A DNA stretch of 64,000 bases. Source: Nitrobacteraceae bacterium AZCC 1564. Its GTDB lineage: Bacteria; Pseudomonadota; Alphaproteobacteria; Rhizobiales; Xanthobacteraceae. Both the position numbers and the translations under genes were made by a program. The stretch's first letter is position 1. The number at the start of each line of letters is the position of its first letter. Under the pieces are notes generated by a model. That model was given only the letters and a program-made list of their open reading frames with translations. It was not told the origin of the DNA and made no database searches. This document shows positions 46,722 to 55,764 of the stretch, piece by piece. The DNA is taken from contig JBAGRR010000001.1 of NCBI GenBank assembly GCA_036924835.1, positions 3,735,001 through 3,799,000 on the forward strand, given 5' to 3'.

Positions 46722-47006
46722 CTGGTTGGTCTCCGGTCCAAGGATACCAATCCGCTTCTACTCTCGCGAGTTGCGAGGCCGAGCGCCGGAGATCGGGCTG
46801 GCGGCGCGCGGTGTAGGCGGGGGATCTCAACGGCCGAGATTGTCGACGGTTCGGCTTACAGTCTCCGCCGATCGGGAATAGAATGAGCCGGTGCCCGCGG
46901 GGTGCTCGTGCCGTCAGGCGGGCCCGGCTAGACGTCGTGGCGCAACTCTCCGTAACGGCCGTCGGCAAAGAGAGAGATTTACCCAGCGATCCACACGACG
47001 AACTCT

Positions 47007-47252
47007 ATGACGCAATCTGAGCGCTTGGAAGGCGTTGCTGGCCGCTACTGGCACCGGCTCGAAGACGGGCGCATCCAGTGCGATGTCTGCCCGCGCTATT
47101 GCAGACTCAACGAAGGCCAGCGCGGCCTGTGCTTCGTGCGAGGCCGACAGGATGACCGGATCGTGCTCACGACTTACGGTCGCTCCTCGGGCTTTTGTGT
47201 CGGTCCGATAGAGAAGAAGCCACTAAACCATTATCTGCCCGGAACTCCGCCG
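47007..47252 (+). pseudogene. N-terminal fragment of an AmmeMemoRadiSam radical SAM enzyme
   Basis: The first ~82 residues match the start of the AmmeMemoRadiSam-system radical SAM protein ([20 protein letters not shown], then [20 protein letters not shown] and HYLPGT). The break comes before the CxxxCxxC iron-sulfur motif expected next, so it cannot be catalytic. The frame runs on into unrelated DNA and then an ABC permease fragment. Confidence 0.85.
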
Positions 47253-47309
47253 AATCGGAGGGGAGTCGCTTTAATTCAGCCTCCCGACCAGGTCGGTATT
47301 GGATTTAAG

Positions 47310-48013
47310 TCCGCCATGACGGGACCGCCGAGCTGGGCGCACCTCATGGGCACCGATCAGTTTGGCCGCGACCTGTTCTCCCGCATCGTGTTCGGCGCGC
47401 GCACCGCCTTGATCGTGGGATTCTCATGCGCTCTCGTCGGGGAGTCGCCGGTCTCGTGCTCGGCGTGGCAAGCGCCTATTTCGGCCGCCGCCTCGACCTC
47501 GTCCTGCAGCGTGTTATGGACGTGGTGATGGCCTTCCCACTGATCATCATGGCGCTCGCCATCATCGCCATCTTCGGCAGCGGCGTCTACAACGTGATCG
47601 CGGCGATCACAATTCCGCTCATCCTCCGTTGCGCGCGGGTCGTGTGCTCGAGCGCGCTGGCGATCCGAGAGGTGCCTTACATCGACGCCGCGCGCGCCTG
47701 CGGCTTCGGCCAGACGCGCATTATACTTCTCCACATGGTGCCCAACGTGCTGGCGCCGTTTCTGATCATGCTGACCGCCTTTGTCGGGCAGGCGATCCTG
47801 GTGGAGGCGCCGCTGTCCTATCTCGGGCTCGGCGTGCAGGAGCCGACGGCGGCGTGGGACCTGATGTTGCAGGGAGGCGCGGAGGAATACGCCTCGACGG
47901 CTCCGTGGATCGCCGTCTTTCCGCCCCTTGCGATCGCACTGACCGTTTTCGGCTTCAGTCTGTTCGGCGACGCGCTCCGCGATGCCCTGGATCCCAAGCT
48001 GCGCGATCGCTAG
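47310..48013 (+). pseudogene. DppC/OppC-type ABC permease fragment with frameshift
   Basis: Peptide-transporter permease relic. The first part ([20 protein letters not shown]) is in frame with the radical SAM fragment; at about 47440 a single-base shift moves the rest ([20 protein letters not shown], the EAA loop YIDAARACGFGQTRIILLHM, and EAPLSYLGLGVQEPT) into the next frame, which stays open to the normal C-terminus at 48013. The N-terminal TM is absent. A start at 47426 would give about 195 residues lacking the first helices, probably not functional. Confidence 0.83.
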
Positions 48014-48132
48014 TCGGGTGGCAATCTTCCGAAATCACGAAACCATCGATGGCAAAGTCAAAGATGTGAAAGTTCCGCAAATCCACGCCCGCAGCACAGC
48101 CTGTTTTGGTCTAACCGTCGTTCTCTTGTCTA

Positions 48133-50778
48133 TCAGGGGGAAACAACGATCGGTATCTGGCGAATATCGGCATTCATGACATTGCCGTTGAGCGTTATGG
48201 CCGCGAACATCGTATAACGGCCGGCCGGCAATCGGTTCTTGAAATCGAACCGGAACGAGGAGCTTTCGCCAAGAGGGGCAACGCCGGCAAACACTACACG
48301 CTTTTGATCATCGACGACCACAAATCGGCATTCCGCGGGCGTTCGTTTCAACACATCCGGCGGTACGGATGAGAGCGGCATCCGCACAAGGCGGTAGCTG
48401 CGTTGAAACTTGTCGATCAGTTCGATGTCGCCCGACAATCGGATCTTATCAACCGTCGAGTCCACTGCAGTGATAAATCCGCGACGCGGGATCGCATAAG
48501 AGTCATAGGAGCCAACGCCGAGTGGATAGCTCAAATCCCTGAACGCAGAGAGCACGACGCTGTCGTGCGACCAGCTCTTGAGCTGATAGGGGCCATTGGC
48601 CACCAGAAAATGGCCATTGGCCTTGTAGAACGCGGAGAGCGCCGCCCACCGCCGACGTGCCTCGTCAACACTGACGAGCAGGCGCAACGCTTCGGGCCGG
48701 TAGCCTTCACGCTCGAAGCTCTCGGTCAAGGCCGCGAATCGCACGTTCAGCGGTTGCCGGCGGACGAGATCCAGCCATTCGATGCCGCGGCGAACGGCTT
48801 CCGTCTGCGAGAATGCTGCCCAATTCCGGCCGACCGCTTCCTCCATCAGAACGAGGAGATGCCAGGGCAGCGTACTCCAGGGCGGTGCAGGAACCGCCTC
48901 ACGTTCCGGGCTCGCGGGTGCGCCGGTCGTATAGACCTCGATCGTGAACACTTCACGGAGGAAATCGACATCGCCGACCCTGACGGATTTGGATGCGGTT
49001 TCGCTGCCTACGAGCCGCAATCCGGCAAGCTCGCGACGTATCTGCGCGGTCGCTGTATCGATTGTTTGATCGTAATGCGCCTCGCGGTCATCGCCACGAA
49101 TGCTCCAACGATATGCAAAGATGTAGGGGTAGAGCAGATCGGCCGTTGTCATCCTCGTCCCGTCGTGGAACGCGGAGCCGAGCAGACGATACACCAATTT
49201 TGTCCGTGCGAATTTGCCGGGCCCGACGGCCTGGAGCCGGCCGTTGTCCAGATCAGGCAGCACCGCGTCCGCGGGAATCGCGACCGCATTCTCCGCCACT
49301 GCCGATGGTTGCGCAGAAGGCTCGCGACGCTCGATGATCGGCCCGGCCAGGATTGACAGACTCACGAAGGTGTAGACCACCATCAGCGCGGTGAGCGGGA
49401 TCTGCGAGGCCAAGGCCAGCTTGTGCGCGGCAAACGTCTGCAGCGCCTGCACATGCGCGAGATATACTGCCGCGATGTGCCCGAGAAGAACGGCCGCGAG
49501 CGCCGTGTACCAGGCGAAGCGGGCGCCCACGATCGCAATGTTCGGCCGGTAGCTCGCGGTCCCGAGCAGATTCCAGCCGTAGCCGAACGGATCGGAAAGA
49601 AGCGGAAGGATATATTGCCCCTGGACCAGAAAGTACACGAGGTAATGCGCAAGGTGATAGCCGAGCGCGATCGGGATCAGCGTGAGGGCGAAGCTCTGGG
49701 CGATCTGCCGCGCTGAAAAGCGCCACGCTGTCACCGCACTCATGATCGCGCTCACCATCCAGTAGGCTAACAGGAAGATGAGCCAAAACCCAACTAGGCC
49801 GATGCTTCGCACCGTAACCGGACCGAGTTCGGTTACATCAGATAAGCGCGCGATGACCGCGGATTCCGCGGCTGACCATTCGGGTGTCGCGATCAGGCCG
49901 TCGTAGAGAACACTCGACAGCAGCAGCAGCACCAGTGCCGTCACCGACGGCGAAACCTGCTCGCGACGGATTAAGCCCGCTCCAAACCCTCGCAGCAATA
50001 ACTGGAGTCTCGGCTGGGTGGTGGATATATCCGTTGGTGCGAAGCGGGCGAAGGTGCCGAATATAACGGTGAAGAGCTCGCCGTGCCGCAGCCAGGTCTC
50101 ACCGCCGAAGACGAACATGCCGGTCCAGGTTAGTACGGAATAACCAAGTGCGAAGAAAGCTATGTGTGACGGCACCGCAGGTGTCGGATAAACGAGCTCG
50201 ATCCAGGAGAAGGCCAGCAGCAAGATCACGGCAGGCCAGACACCGAGGGCGTCGGGATACAGTTTGTCGCGCGCAAGATTGCGGCCACAAAGGTGCCCGT
50301 ACGTGATCTGCACCGCGTTGAAGACGGTCCGCCATGGATTGATGAGCGGCCAGATATTTCCGACGAACGCGGAAATATAGGCGAGGCCGACCCAGGCAAT
50401 GATCCAGACGAGCGTGGGCGCGAGGTTGCGGTAGGGATTTTGATCGCCGAGAAAGCCGGCCACCAGCATTGCAGCGAACAGGACGAGAGCAACCAGCTTG
50501 AGCGGGACACCCAATGCTGCGACGACTTTTCCGAGCGGGTAGTCGAACAAATCGACGCGCGAATAGGCGCGTGCCGGCGGCGTGCCGCCTACAAACAGAC
50601 CAACCACCACGAAGGAGAGCACGACCGCAGCCGCGCCGCCGAAAAGATAAAAAGACAACGGCAGGGGGAGATCATAACGCTGGCCGAAGCCGTGCGCGCC
50701 GGCTGGTGTGATGCCCATGAGCGAAGTCATAGCCGCGAACAGCCACCATTGGGCCGTTGTCGAGCGCCGCCGGCGCAT
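48133..50778 (-). CDS. Multi-TM protein fused to a C-terminal SBP_bac_5-like module
   Basis: 881 residues from the ATG at 50778 (MRRRRSTTAQWW); an upstream start at 50853 overlaps the previous gene. Residues 1-~490 hold a signal-like start ending PAGAHG, then about ten TM helices (PLSFYLFGGAAAVVLSFVVV, FVGNIWPLINPWRTVF, ALGYHLAHYLVYFLVQG), reminiscent of the membrane protein family annotated as fenitrothion hydrolase. From about residue 505 a soluble module (VGPGKFARTKLVYRL, SAFHDGTRMTTADLLYPYIF, ANGPYQLKSWSHDSVV) is homologous to the C-half of the 787-residue protein at 55761 and resembles family-5 substrate-binding proteins. Last gene of the LIV-type cluster, 4 bp after the cupredoxin gene. 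Confidence 0.75.
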   Translation of the reverse strand: MRRRRSTTAQWWLFAAMTSLMGITPAGAHGFGQRYDLPLPLSFYLFGGAAAVVLSFVVVGLFVGGTPPARAYSRVDLFDYPLGKVVAALGVPLKLVALVLFAAMLVAGFLGDQNPYRNLAPTLVWIIAWVGLAYISAFVGNIWPLINPWRTVFNAVQITYGHLCGRNLARDKLYPDALGVWPAVILLLAFSWIELVYPTPAVPSHIAFFALGYSVLTWTGMFVFGGETWLRHGELFTVIFGTFARFAPTDISTTQPRLQLLLRGFGAGLIRREQVSPSVTALVLLLLSSVLYDGLIATPEWSAAESAVIARLSDVTELGPVTVRSIGLVGFWLIFLLAYWMVSAIMSAVTAWRFSARQIAQSFALTLIPIALGYHLAHYLVYFLVQGQYILPLLSDPFGYGWNLLGTASYRPNIAIVGARFAWYTALAAVLLGHIAAVYLAHVQALQTFAAHKLALASQIPLTALMVVYTFVSLSILAGPIIERREPSAQPSAVAENAVAIPADAVLPDLDNGRLQAVGPGKFARTKLVYRLLGSAFHDGTRMTTADLLYPYIFAYRWSIRGDDREAHYDQTIDTATAQIRRELAGLRLVGSETASKSVRVGDVDFLREVFTIEVYTTGAPASPEREAVPAPPWSTLPWHLLVLMEEAVGRNWAAFSQTEAVRRGIEWLDLVRRQPLNVRFAALTESFEREGYRPEALRLLVSVDEARRRWAALSAFYKANGHFLVANGPYQLKSWSHDSVVLSAFRDLSYPLGVGSYDSYAIPRRGFITAVDSTVDKIRLSGDIELIDKFQRSYRLVRMPLSSVPPDVLKRTPAECRFVVVDDQKRVVFAGVAPLGESSSFRFDFKNRLPAGRYTMFAAITLNGNVMNADIRQIPIVVSP

Positions 50779-50782
50779 CTTG

Positions 50783-51163
50783 TTACGGGTAGACCTCGAT
50801 ACGAACAAGTGGAGCTTCCCCGTGAGATTGGCCGACTGCCCCGGGCGACCCATGGACTTCTATTGGAAACCGCCCGGTGGCGTCCGCGACGAACTCCATC
50901 AGGCCGATGGTGCCGGGCTCGATCTTCTTTTCAAGATCATAGCCGTGCAGATGCAGGATGATCGATCGATCCGCGTGCCATCGCAGCCTGACGGCATCGC
51001 CTTGCTTGATCCGGATGACCTGCGCGCTCTCCATCACCCGCCCGCGCTCGATGTGGAAGTCGAACGTGAGCTCCGCGGCGCCCGCTGCGACGAGCGTCGC
51101 TCTGGTTGCCCAGACGAGCAACATCCCGACGAGACATGCACGAAAGATTCCGTTGCAAGGCAT
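50783..51163 (-). CDS. Cupredoxin-like periplasmic protein
   Basis: 126 residues from the ATG at 51163 (MPCNGIFRACLVGMLLVWA), giving a signal peptide; GAAGGA lies upstream. The mature part has a cupredoxin-like β-sandwich pattern: RVMESAQVIRIKQGDAVRLR, SIILHLHGYDLEKKIEPG, and a last strand ending GRFPIEVHG. The His residues of LHLHGYD and VHGS could bind copper, but the usual Cys-x2-4-His-Met cluster is not obvious. It lies 13 bp downstream of the 380-residue periplasmic gene, within one operon. Metal handling or electron transfer are possible; neither is proved. Confidence 0.7.
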   Translation of the reverse strand: MPCNGIFRACLVGMLLVWATRATLVAAGAAELTFDFHIERGRVMESAQVIRIKQGDAVRLRWHADRSIILHLHGYDLEKKIEPGTIGLMEFVADATGRFPIEVHGSPGAVGQSHGEAPLVRIEVYP

Positions 51164-51176
51164 CGTTGCAATTCCT

Positions 51177-52319
51177 TCATCGAGGCGGGGTAGCCTGGAT
51201 CTCCGAGATCCGATTGGCCATCCAGGCCTGGTCATAGGGCGACGGCAACAAGGCCGGGTCGGCGATGGCGGACCACATCAGCCGTCCGAATTTGTCGGAA
51301 AAGCCTGTGATCGGATTCCAGGCCGACATAGGCTGCGCATCGATTCCGACACGGAGCCAACCGTTCCAAGGAAAGTCCTTCAGCTTCACCGTACGGAGAA
51401 AGATCGCTGCGTTGAGGCCCGCAAGGGAATCGAAAGCTATATTCTCGATCCCAGCCGAGAATTCAGAGTTGAAATATTCGTGCTTGAGCGTGTAGCCGAC
51501 GACGACTTGACGGCAGTCGCTGACGAGGGCTGTCACAACCGCCCGCTCCAGATTGATGCGATCGGCCGGGTCGTTGAAATCGCCGGACTGAATCCGTTGC
51601 AGGTCAGATTCCACGCGTTCTTTTGCAGCTTGATCGATTGCGTCGTACAGAACGAGATAAGCTTGGTACCATCCGCTCCTTGCCACTGGCGGGAGCAGCC
51701 AGCCATTGATCACGGTCATTGCCGAGGCAACGAGTTCCGGGACGCTGGTTTCCTTAACTTCAACGTCCCAATCCGAGTCTGGCCCCGCTTGTTCGACGCG
51801 GGACAAGTGTTTCGCGAAGACGTCGGCGGCCTTCATCTTCAGATCCCCGATTGTTGGCTCAACCTGGCCGTCGGAGAGCAAGCGTCTTTTCGCCGCTTCG
51901 GCAAGATCGACATGGTACAAATAATCGCCGTGCAATGGCGTGATCGGATAGGGATGCAGGATGACGTCCGGATTGTTCAAGCTGAGTTTTCGGGCAACGG
52001 CACGCGTGATTGCGCAAGCTGTCGCATCCGCTTTTGCATATGACGATTGTGGGTTGATCCGGACCGTCACCAGCGAGCCCAGTGATTCCACAGCGGCGAT
52101 CAGGTCGGTCGCGGAGCCGGAAAAGTGCAAATCGTTTCCGAGATAGGCATGGATCTTGGATTGCTGCAGCAGGCTCTCCGCGGCGTCGGGAGCGCTGGTC
52201 ATAATCTCGATCTCATGCGGATAATAAGATGGATAAACCGGCAATTCGTGGCCGCCTCGCACCGCGCCGGCCAGGGTCAAGGCCGACAACAGCAATCCAA
52301 GCGTTACACGGCGCTTCAT
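51177..52319 (-). CDS. Periplasmic protein equal to the N-half of the 787-residue hybrid
   Basis: 380 residues from the ATG at 52319 (MKRRVTLGLLLSALTLAGAV, a signal peptide); a frame start at 52373 is less likely. The whole mature protein aligns with residues about 32-375 of the hybrid at 55761: HELPVYPSYYPHEIEI, VRINPQSS, YPITPLHGDYLYHVD, SDCRQVVVGY, FLRTVKLKDFPWNG, SAWNPITGF. It stops exactly where the C-half begins in the hybrid. Two Cys are conserved in both proteins (possible disulfide), and the YPITPxHxDYLxHxD motif is conserved and could bind metal. I do not recognise a characterised family. Confidence 0.75.
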   Translation of the reverse strand: MKRRVTLGLLLSALTLAGAVRGGHELPVYPSYYPHEIEIMTSAPDAAESLLQQSKIHAYLGNDLHFSGSATDLIAAVESLGSLVTVRINPQSSYAKADATACAITRAVARKLSLNNPDVILHPYPITPLHGDYLYHVDLAEAAKRRLLSDGQVEPTIGDLKMKAADVFAKHLSRVEQAGPDSDWDVEVKETSVPELVASAMTVINGWLLPPVARSGWYQAYLVLYDAIDQAAKERVESDLQRIQSGDFNDPADRINLERAVVTALVSDCRQVVVGYTLKHEYFNSEFSAGIENIAFDSLAGLNAAIFLRTVKLKDFPWNGWLRVGIDAQPMSAWNPITGFSDKFGRLMWSAIADPALLPSPYDQAWMANRISEIQATPPR

Positions 52320-52374
52320 GATGCAATCCCAGCAAACCGTAACCCGCATAGTGCGGGCGCGCGCGACGGGCAAT

Positions 52375-53100
52375 TCATCCGCGCAAGGCTTTCACCACCC
52401 TCTCATCGGTGCGCGCTTCTTTTGGCGAACCGTGGAAAATGATCTCGCCCCGATCGATCACATAGAGCCGGTCGCCGATACGAGACGCGGCTGCGAGATG
52501 TGATTCCGCCATCAGGATGGAGACGCCCATCGCCTTGATCTTCATGACGGCTTCCGTAAACCGGTTGACCACGACCGGCGCCAGCCCCTCGAATGCCTCA
52601 TCGAGCAGGAGAAGGGACGGCGACAACATCATCGCGCGAGCAATCGCGACCATCTTGCGCTGACCGCCGCTCAGATGCATGCCTTGGCGTTGGAGGAGGT
52701 CCTGAACTTCGGGAAAAACCCCAAAAGCCTGCGTCTGCGGGTCTGAACGTGCAACCTCGTTTCGCCGGCGTGACACCTCATCCCCGAGCCAGCGGCTGAT
52801 CATCAGATTGTCGTCGACGGATAGTTCCGGGAAAACGCCGCAATCCTCCGGCGAATAGCCGATTCCGCGCTTGGCGCGTTCATGCGGAGCGAGCTCGGTC
52901 AAGTCCTCATTGTCAAACACGATCTGGCCTGCCTGCAGCGGCAGGAAGCCCATGATGCTCTCGATCGTCGTGGTCTTGCCGGCACCGTTCCGGCCGACAA
53001 GGCACACGACCTCCTGCCTGCCCACGCGCAGCGAAACGCCGTTGAGGATGTGAGCGGGACCGCGGTAGGTGTGGATCGCCTTGACCTCCAGCACGATCAT
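52375..53100 (-). CDS. livF: LIV-type ABC transporter ATPase (LivF)
   Basis: Second ATPase of a branched-chain amino acid/urea/amide-type importer. 241 residues: Walker A GRNGAGKTTTIESIMG, Q-loop region YSPEDCGVFPELSVDDNL, signature LSGGQRKMVAIARAMM, Walker B LLLLDEAFEGLAP, H-switch MAESHLAAA (the His is present). Its ATG overlaps the livG stop as ATGA. The next gene starts 55 bp downstream. Transported substrate unknown. Confidence 0.93.
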   Translation of the reverse strand: MIVLEVKAIHTYRGPAHILNGVSLRVGRQEVVCLVGRNGAGKTTTIESIMGFLPLQAGQIVFDNEDLTELAPHERAKRGIGYSPEDCGVFPELSVDDNLMISRWLGDEVSRRRNEVARSDPQTQAFGVFPEVQDLLQRQGMHLSGGQRKMVAIARAMMLSPSLLLLDEAFEGLAPVVVNRFTEAVMKIKAMGVSILMAESHLAAASRIGDRLYVIDRGEIIFHGSPKEARTDERVVKALRG

Positions 53101-53870
53101 TCCTTTCGTGAAAATGCATCCGGCCCCGAACTGCCGAGCAGGACCATCGCAACGTCGTCATTGCTTCTGATGGCGTCCGGCGTACCTTGCGCGAGAATTG
53201 CGCCCTGGTGCATCACGACGATTCGATTGGAATACTTGAAGACAACATCCATATCGTGTTCGATGATCGCGGCGGTGATGCCTTCGCCACGCACGACCGA
53301 GGCGATGATGTCCATGATTTTGTCCTTCTCGCGAGTGCTCACCCCGCTCGTCGGCTCATCGAGAAACAAGAGCTTTGGCCGGAGCGCGTAGGCGAGTGCC
53401 ACATCCAGAAGTTTGCGTTCGCCTTGCGCGAGATCTCGCGCGGGGGCGTTGCGCCTGTCGACGAGTCCGAACTGATCCAGAACCGTGTCGGCTTCGATAG
53501 CTACCTCGCGGTCGCGGTCGGCGAGCGCCGCCATGTTCAGGATCTTGCCATCGCGCGAAAAGATCGCGAGCGCGACGTTGTCGAAGGCCGTAAGATCATC
53601 GAATAGGTTAACCAGCTGGAAGCTGCGCGCGATGCCGGCTTTCACTCGCTCGATCCCAGACCAGCGGGTTACATCGCGACCCTTGAAGATGATTCTTCCG
53701 GAATCGGGAATGAGATGGGCGCTGATGACGTTGCAGAGCGAAGTCTTGCCGGCCCCGTTGGGGCCAACCACGGAAATGAACTCGCCTTCCGTGATGGTCA
53801 GGTTGACGCCATCGACAGCGCGCGTGTCGCCGAAATATTTCTTCACGTCGATCGTTTCCAGGAGAGTCAT
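53097..53870 (-). CDS. livG: LIV-type ABC transporter ATPase (LivG)
   Basis: First ATPase of the importer, 257 residues from the ATG at 53870, which overlaps the livM stop (ATGA); the frame is open to 54146 but that part is antisense-like noise inside livM. Walker A GPNGAGKTSLCNVIS, signature LAQGERKLLDVALAYA, Walker B LLFLDEPTSGVS, H-loop AAIIEHDMDVVF. The LivG-specific extra segment with FQLVNLFDDLTAFDNVAL is present. Cytoplasmic face of the membrane complex. Confidence 0.93.
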   Translation of the reverse strand: MTLLETIDVKKYFGDTRAVDGVNLTITEGEFISVVGPNGAGKTSLCNVISAHLIPDSGRIIFKGRDVTRWSGIERVKAGIARSFQLVNLFDDLTAFDNVALAIFSRDGKILNMAALADRDREVAIEADTVLDQFGLVDRRNAPARDLAQGERKLLDVALAYALRPKLLFLDEPTSGVSTREKDKIMDIIASVVRGEGITAAIIEHDMDVVFKYSNRIVVMHQGAILAQGTPDAIRSNDDVAMVLLGSSGPDAFSRKE

Positions 53871-54877
53871 TTCGTCCAGCTCCTGAACTTTGCGGCGAGC
53901 CCCGCGGTCGTTCCGACGAGGCCGGCGGGTAGCGCCATGACCAGAATGACGAGCACCACGCCGAGCAGAAGCTGCCAATATTCGGTGCTGGCGATCGCGT
54001 AGGTCTTCAGGTAGTTGAATGCTATCGCGCCGACGATCGGACCGGTGAAAGAGCGGAATCCGCCGAGCACGGTCATAAACACGATCTCGCCGGAGAATGG
54101 CCAATACAGAATGTCGGGCGTCGTGAGACCGTTGAGAGGGACCCACAGAATCCCGGCAAGTCCCGTAAAGGTCCCGGAAATCATGAAAGCGATCCAGCGA
54201 TAGCGCAGTACAGAGATGCCGACGAACCGCGCGCGTGTTTCGTTGTCACGGATCGCTTGTAGCGCCTTGCCGAATGGTGAATGAGCGATCACCCACATAA
54301 GGATCGTGGAGACCGCGAACAGTGCCAACACATAGTAGTAATAGGCATAGATGAACCGCTGGAACGAGCGCGCCCCCTTGAAATCGACCAGGCCGCCAAG
54401 CAACGTGAGATTGGCATAGGGTACCCGAATGCCGTCGGTGCCGCCCGTTACCCAGAAGAACTTGAAGGCGAGGCTCCAGAGAACCTGCGACAACGCAAGC
54501 GTCAGGATGCCGAAGAAAATGCGTGTATGCCGAACGCAGACGAATCCGAAAATCGCCGCAATGGTCAGCGTGCCAAGCATCCCGCCGACAATGCATAGCT
54601 CCATGGAGTGCACGCCGAAATCTCGCAAGATGAAGGCCACTGCATAGGCGCCGGCGCCGAAATAAGCGGAATGGCCGAATGACAAAAGGCCGGTGTAGCC
54701 GAGCAGCAGATTGAAGCCGAGCGCGGCAATTGCCATGATTAGACCGTAGGTCAGTAGCACCGTTTGATAGGGATCGACGATCTGCGGCAGGATCGCAAGC
54801 ACAACGAGAGCGATCGCAGAGCCGATGGTGATTCGTCTGATCGAAGTACCGGTGGCCGCTGCTGTCGCCATTGTCAT
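53867..54877 (-). CDS. livM: LIV-type ABC permease (LivM)
   Basis: Inner-membrane permease, 336 residues, about ten TM helices. Family markers: FNLLLGYTGLLSFGHSAYFG, YAVAFILRDFG, and the EAA-like loop AIRDNETRARFVGISVLRYR with FMISGTFTGLAGILW. Its ATG overlaps the livH stop by ATGA and its stop overlaps the livG start, so the transporter genes are translationally coupled. Confidence 0.93.
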   Translation of the reverse strand: MTMATAAATGTSIRRITIGSAIALVVLAILPQIVDPYQTVLLTYGLIMAIAALGFNLLLGYTGLLSFGHSAYFGAGAYAVAFILRDFGVHSMELCIVGGMLGTLTIAAIFGFVCVRHTRIFFGILTLALSQVLWSLAFKFFWVTGGTDGIRVPYANLTLLGGLVDFKGARSFQRFIYAYYYYVLALFAVSTILMWVIAHSPFGKALQAIRDNETRARFVGISVLRYRWIAFMISGTFTGLAGILWVPLNGLTTPDILYWPFSGEIVFMTVLGGFRSFTGPIVGAIAFNYLKTYAIASTEYWQLLLGVVLVILVMALPAGLVGTTAGLAAKFRSWTK

Positions 54878-55764
54878 GCCCTTCCGAATAAGCCGGTGGG
54901 ACGGACGAGCAGGACCGCGGCTGCAATCAAGTAAAGAACCGCGAGTTCAATCTCGGGGAAAAATTGGATGCCGGCTGTGCGCACAAAGCTGACGATCAGC
55001 GCGCCGACGAGCGCTCCTTGCAAGCTGCCGAGCCCACCGATCACGACGACCACGAACGCCAGAATAAGTACCTCGATCCCCAAGCCAAGGACCGCCGCCT
55101 GCGCCGGTACGACAACTGCGCCGCCGAGGCCGGCCATGAAGCAACCGATGGCGAAGGCTTGCACATAGACACGACCGACATTGATACCGAGCGCCGCAGC
55201 CATCCGTCGGTCCTGTGAGGTAGCGCGCAGGATGACCCCAAACTTGGTGCGGTAGATAAACGCCCACAGTCCGACGGCCACGCCAAGCCCAACTGCGACG
55301 ACGAACAGGTTGTAAGTGGGGTACATCAGGCGACCGACGGGAATACTGCCCATCTGGTCCATGATGGCGCCGGCCGACAGTGGCGTGCGGCCGAACAGGA
55401 GCTTGATCACGTCCTCGAGGATCATGAGCAGGCCGAATGTAACCAGCAGGTGATATTCCTCCGATCGTCCATAGAGGGGGCGCAGCAGAGTGGGCTCGAT
55501 CAGCGCGCCGACGGCAGCGACGGCAATCGCACCGATCGGAAGAAGAATGAGCATTCCGGCCAAGCCGAGATTTCCTTCCAGCGCGTGGCCGATCGCACTG
55601 CCGACAATCCAGGCAGACACATAGGCGCCTAAGGCGTAGAGCGTCCCGTGCGCCAGGTTCACGATGCGCATGACGCCGTAGATGAGACTTAAGCCCGCAG
55701 CGATAAGAAACAGCACCGCCGCATAAAAAAACGAGTTGAAAATCTGTATGACGAAGATCGTCAC
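54874..55764 (-). CDS. livH: LIV-type ABC permease (LivH)
   Basis: Inner-membrane permease, 296 residues, about eight TM helices, with family markers GLSLIYGVMRIVNLAHGTLY, LRPLYGRSEEYHLLVTFGLL, EDVIKLLFGRTPLS and the EAA-like loop RATSQDRRMAAALGINVGRV. Its ATG overlaps the stop of the 787-residue hybrid gene upstream, and its stop overlaps livM. Typical length for the family. Confidence 0.93.
   Translation of the reverse strand: MTIFVIQIFNSFFYAAVLFLIAAGLSLIYGVMRIVNLAHGTLYALGAYVSAWIVGSAIGHALEGNLGLAGMLILLPIGAIAVAAVGALIEPTLLRPLYGRSEEYHLLVTFGLLMILEDVIKLLFGRTPLSAGAIMDQMGSIPVGRLMYPTYNLFVVAVGLGVAVGLWAFIYRTKFGVILRATSQDRRMAAALGINVGRVYVQAFAIGCFMAGLGGAVVVPAQAAVLGLGIEVLILAFVVVVIGGLGSLQGALVGALIVSFVRTAGIQFFPEIELAVLYLIAAAVLLVRPTGLFGRA

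Noticed and set aside
48403-49356. 317-codon plus-strand open frame
   Set aside because: Antisense to the C-terminal module of the membrane fusion protein, whose homology to the hybrid protein supports the minus strand.
50958-52043. 361-codon plus-strand open frame
   Set aside because: Antisense to the cupredoxin and 380-residue periplasmic genes, which show signal peptides and homology to a neighbouring protein.
53871-54146. Upstream extension of the livG frame
   Set aside because: Lies wholly within livM on the same strand, and the encoded Arg/His-rich sequence is not LivG-like; the coupled ATG at 53870 fits the family start.
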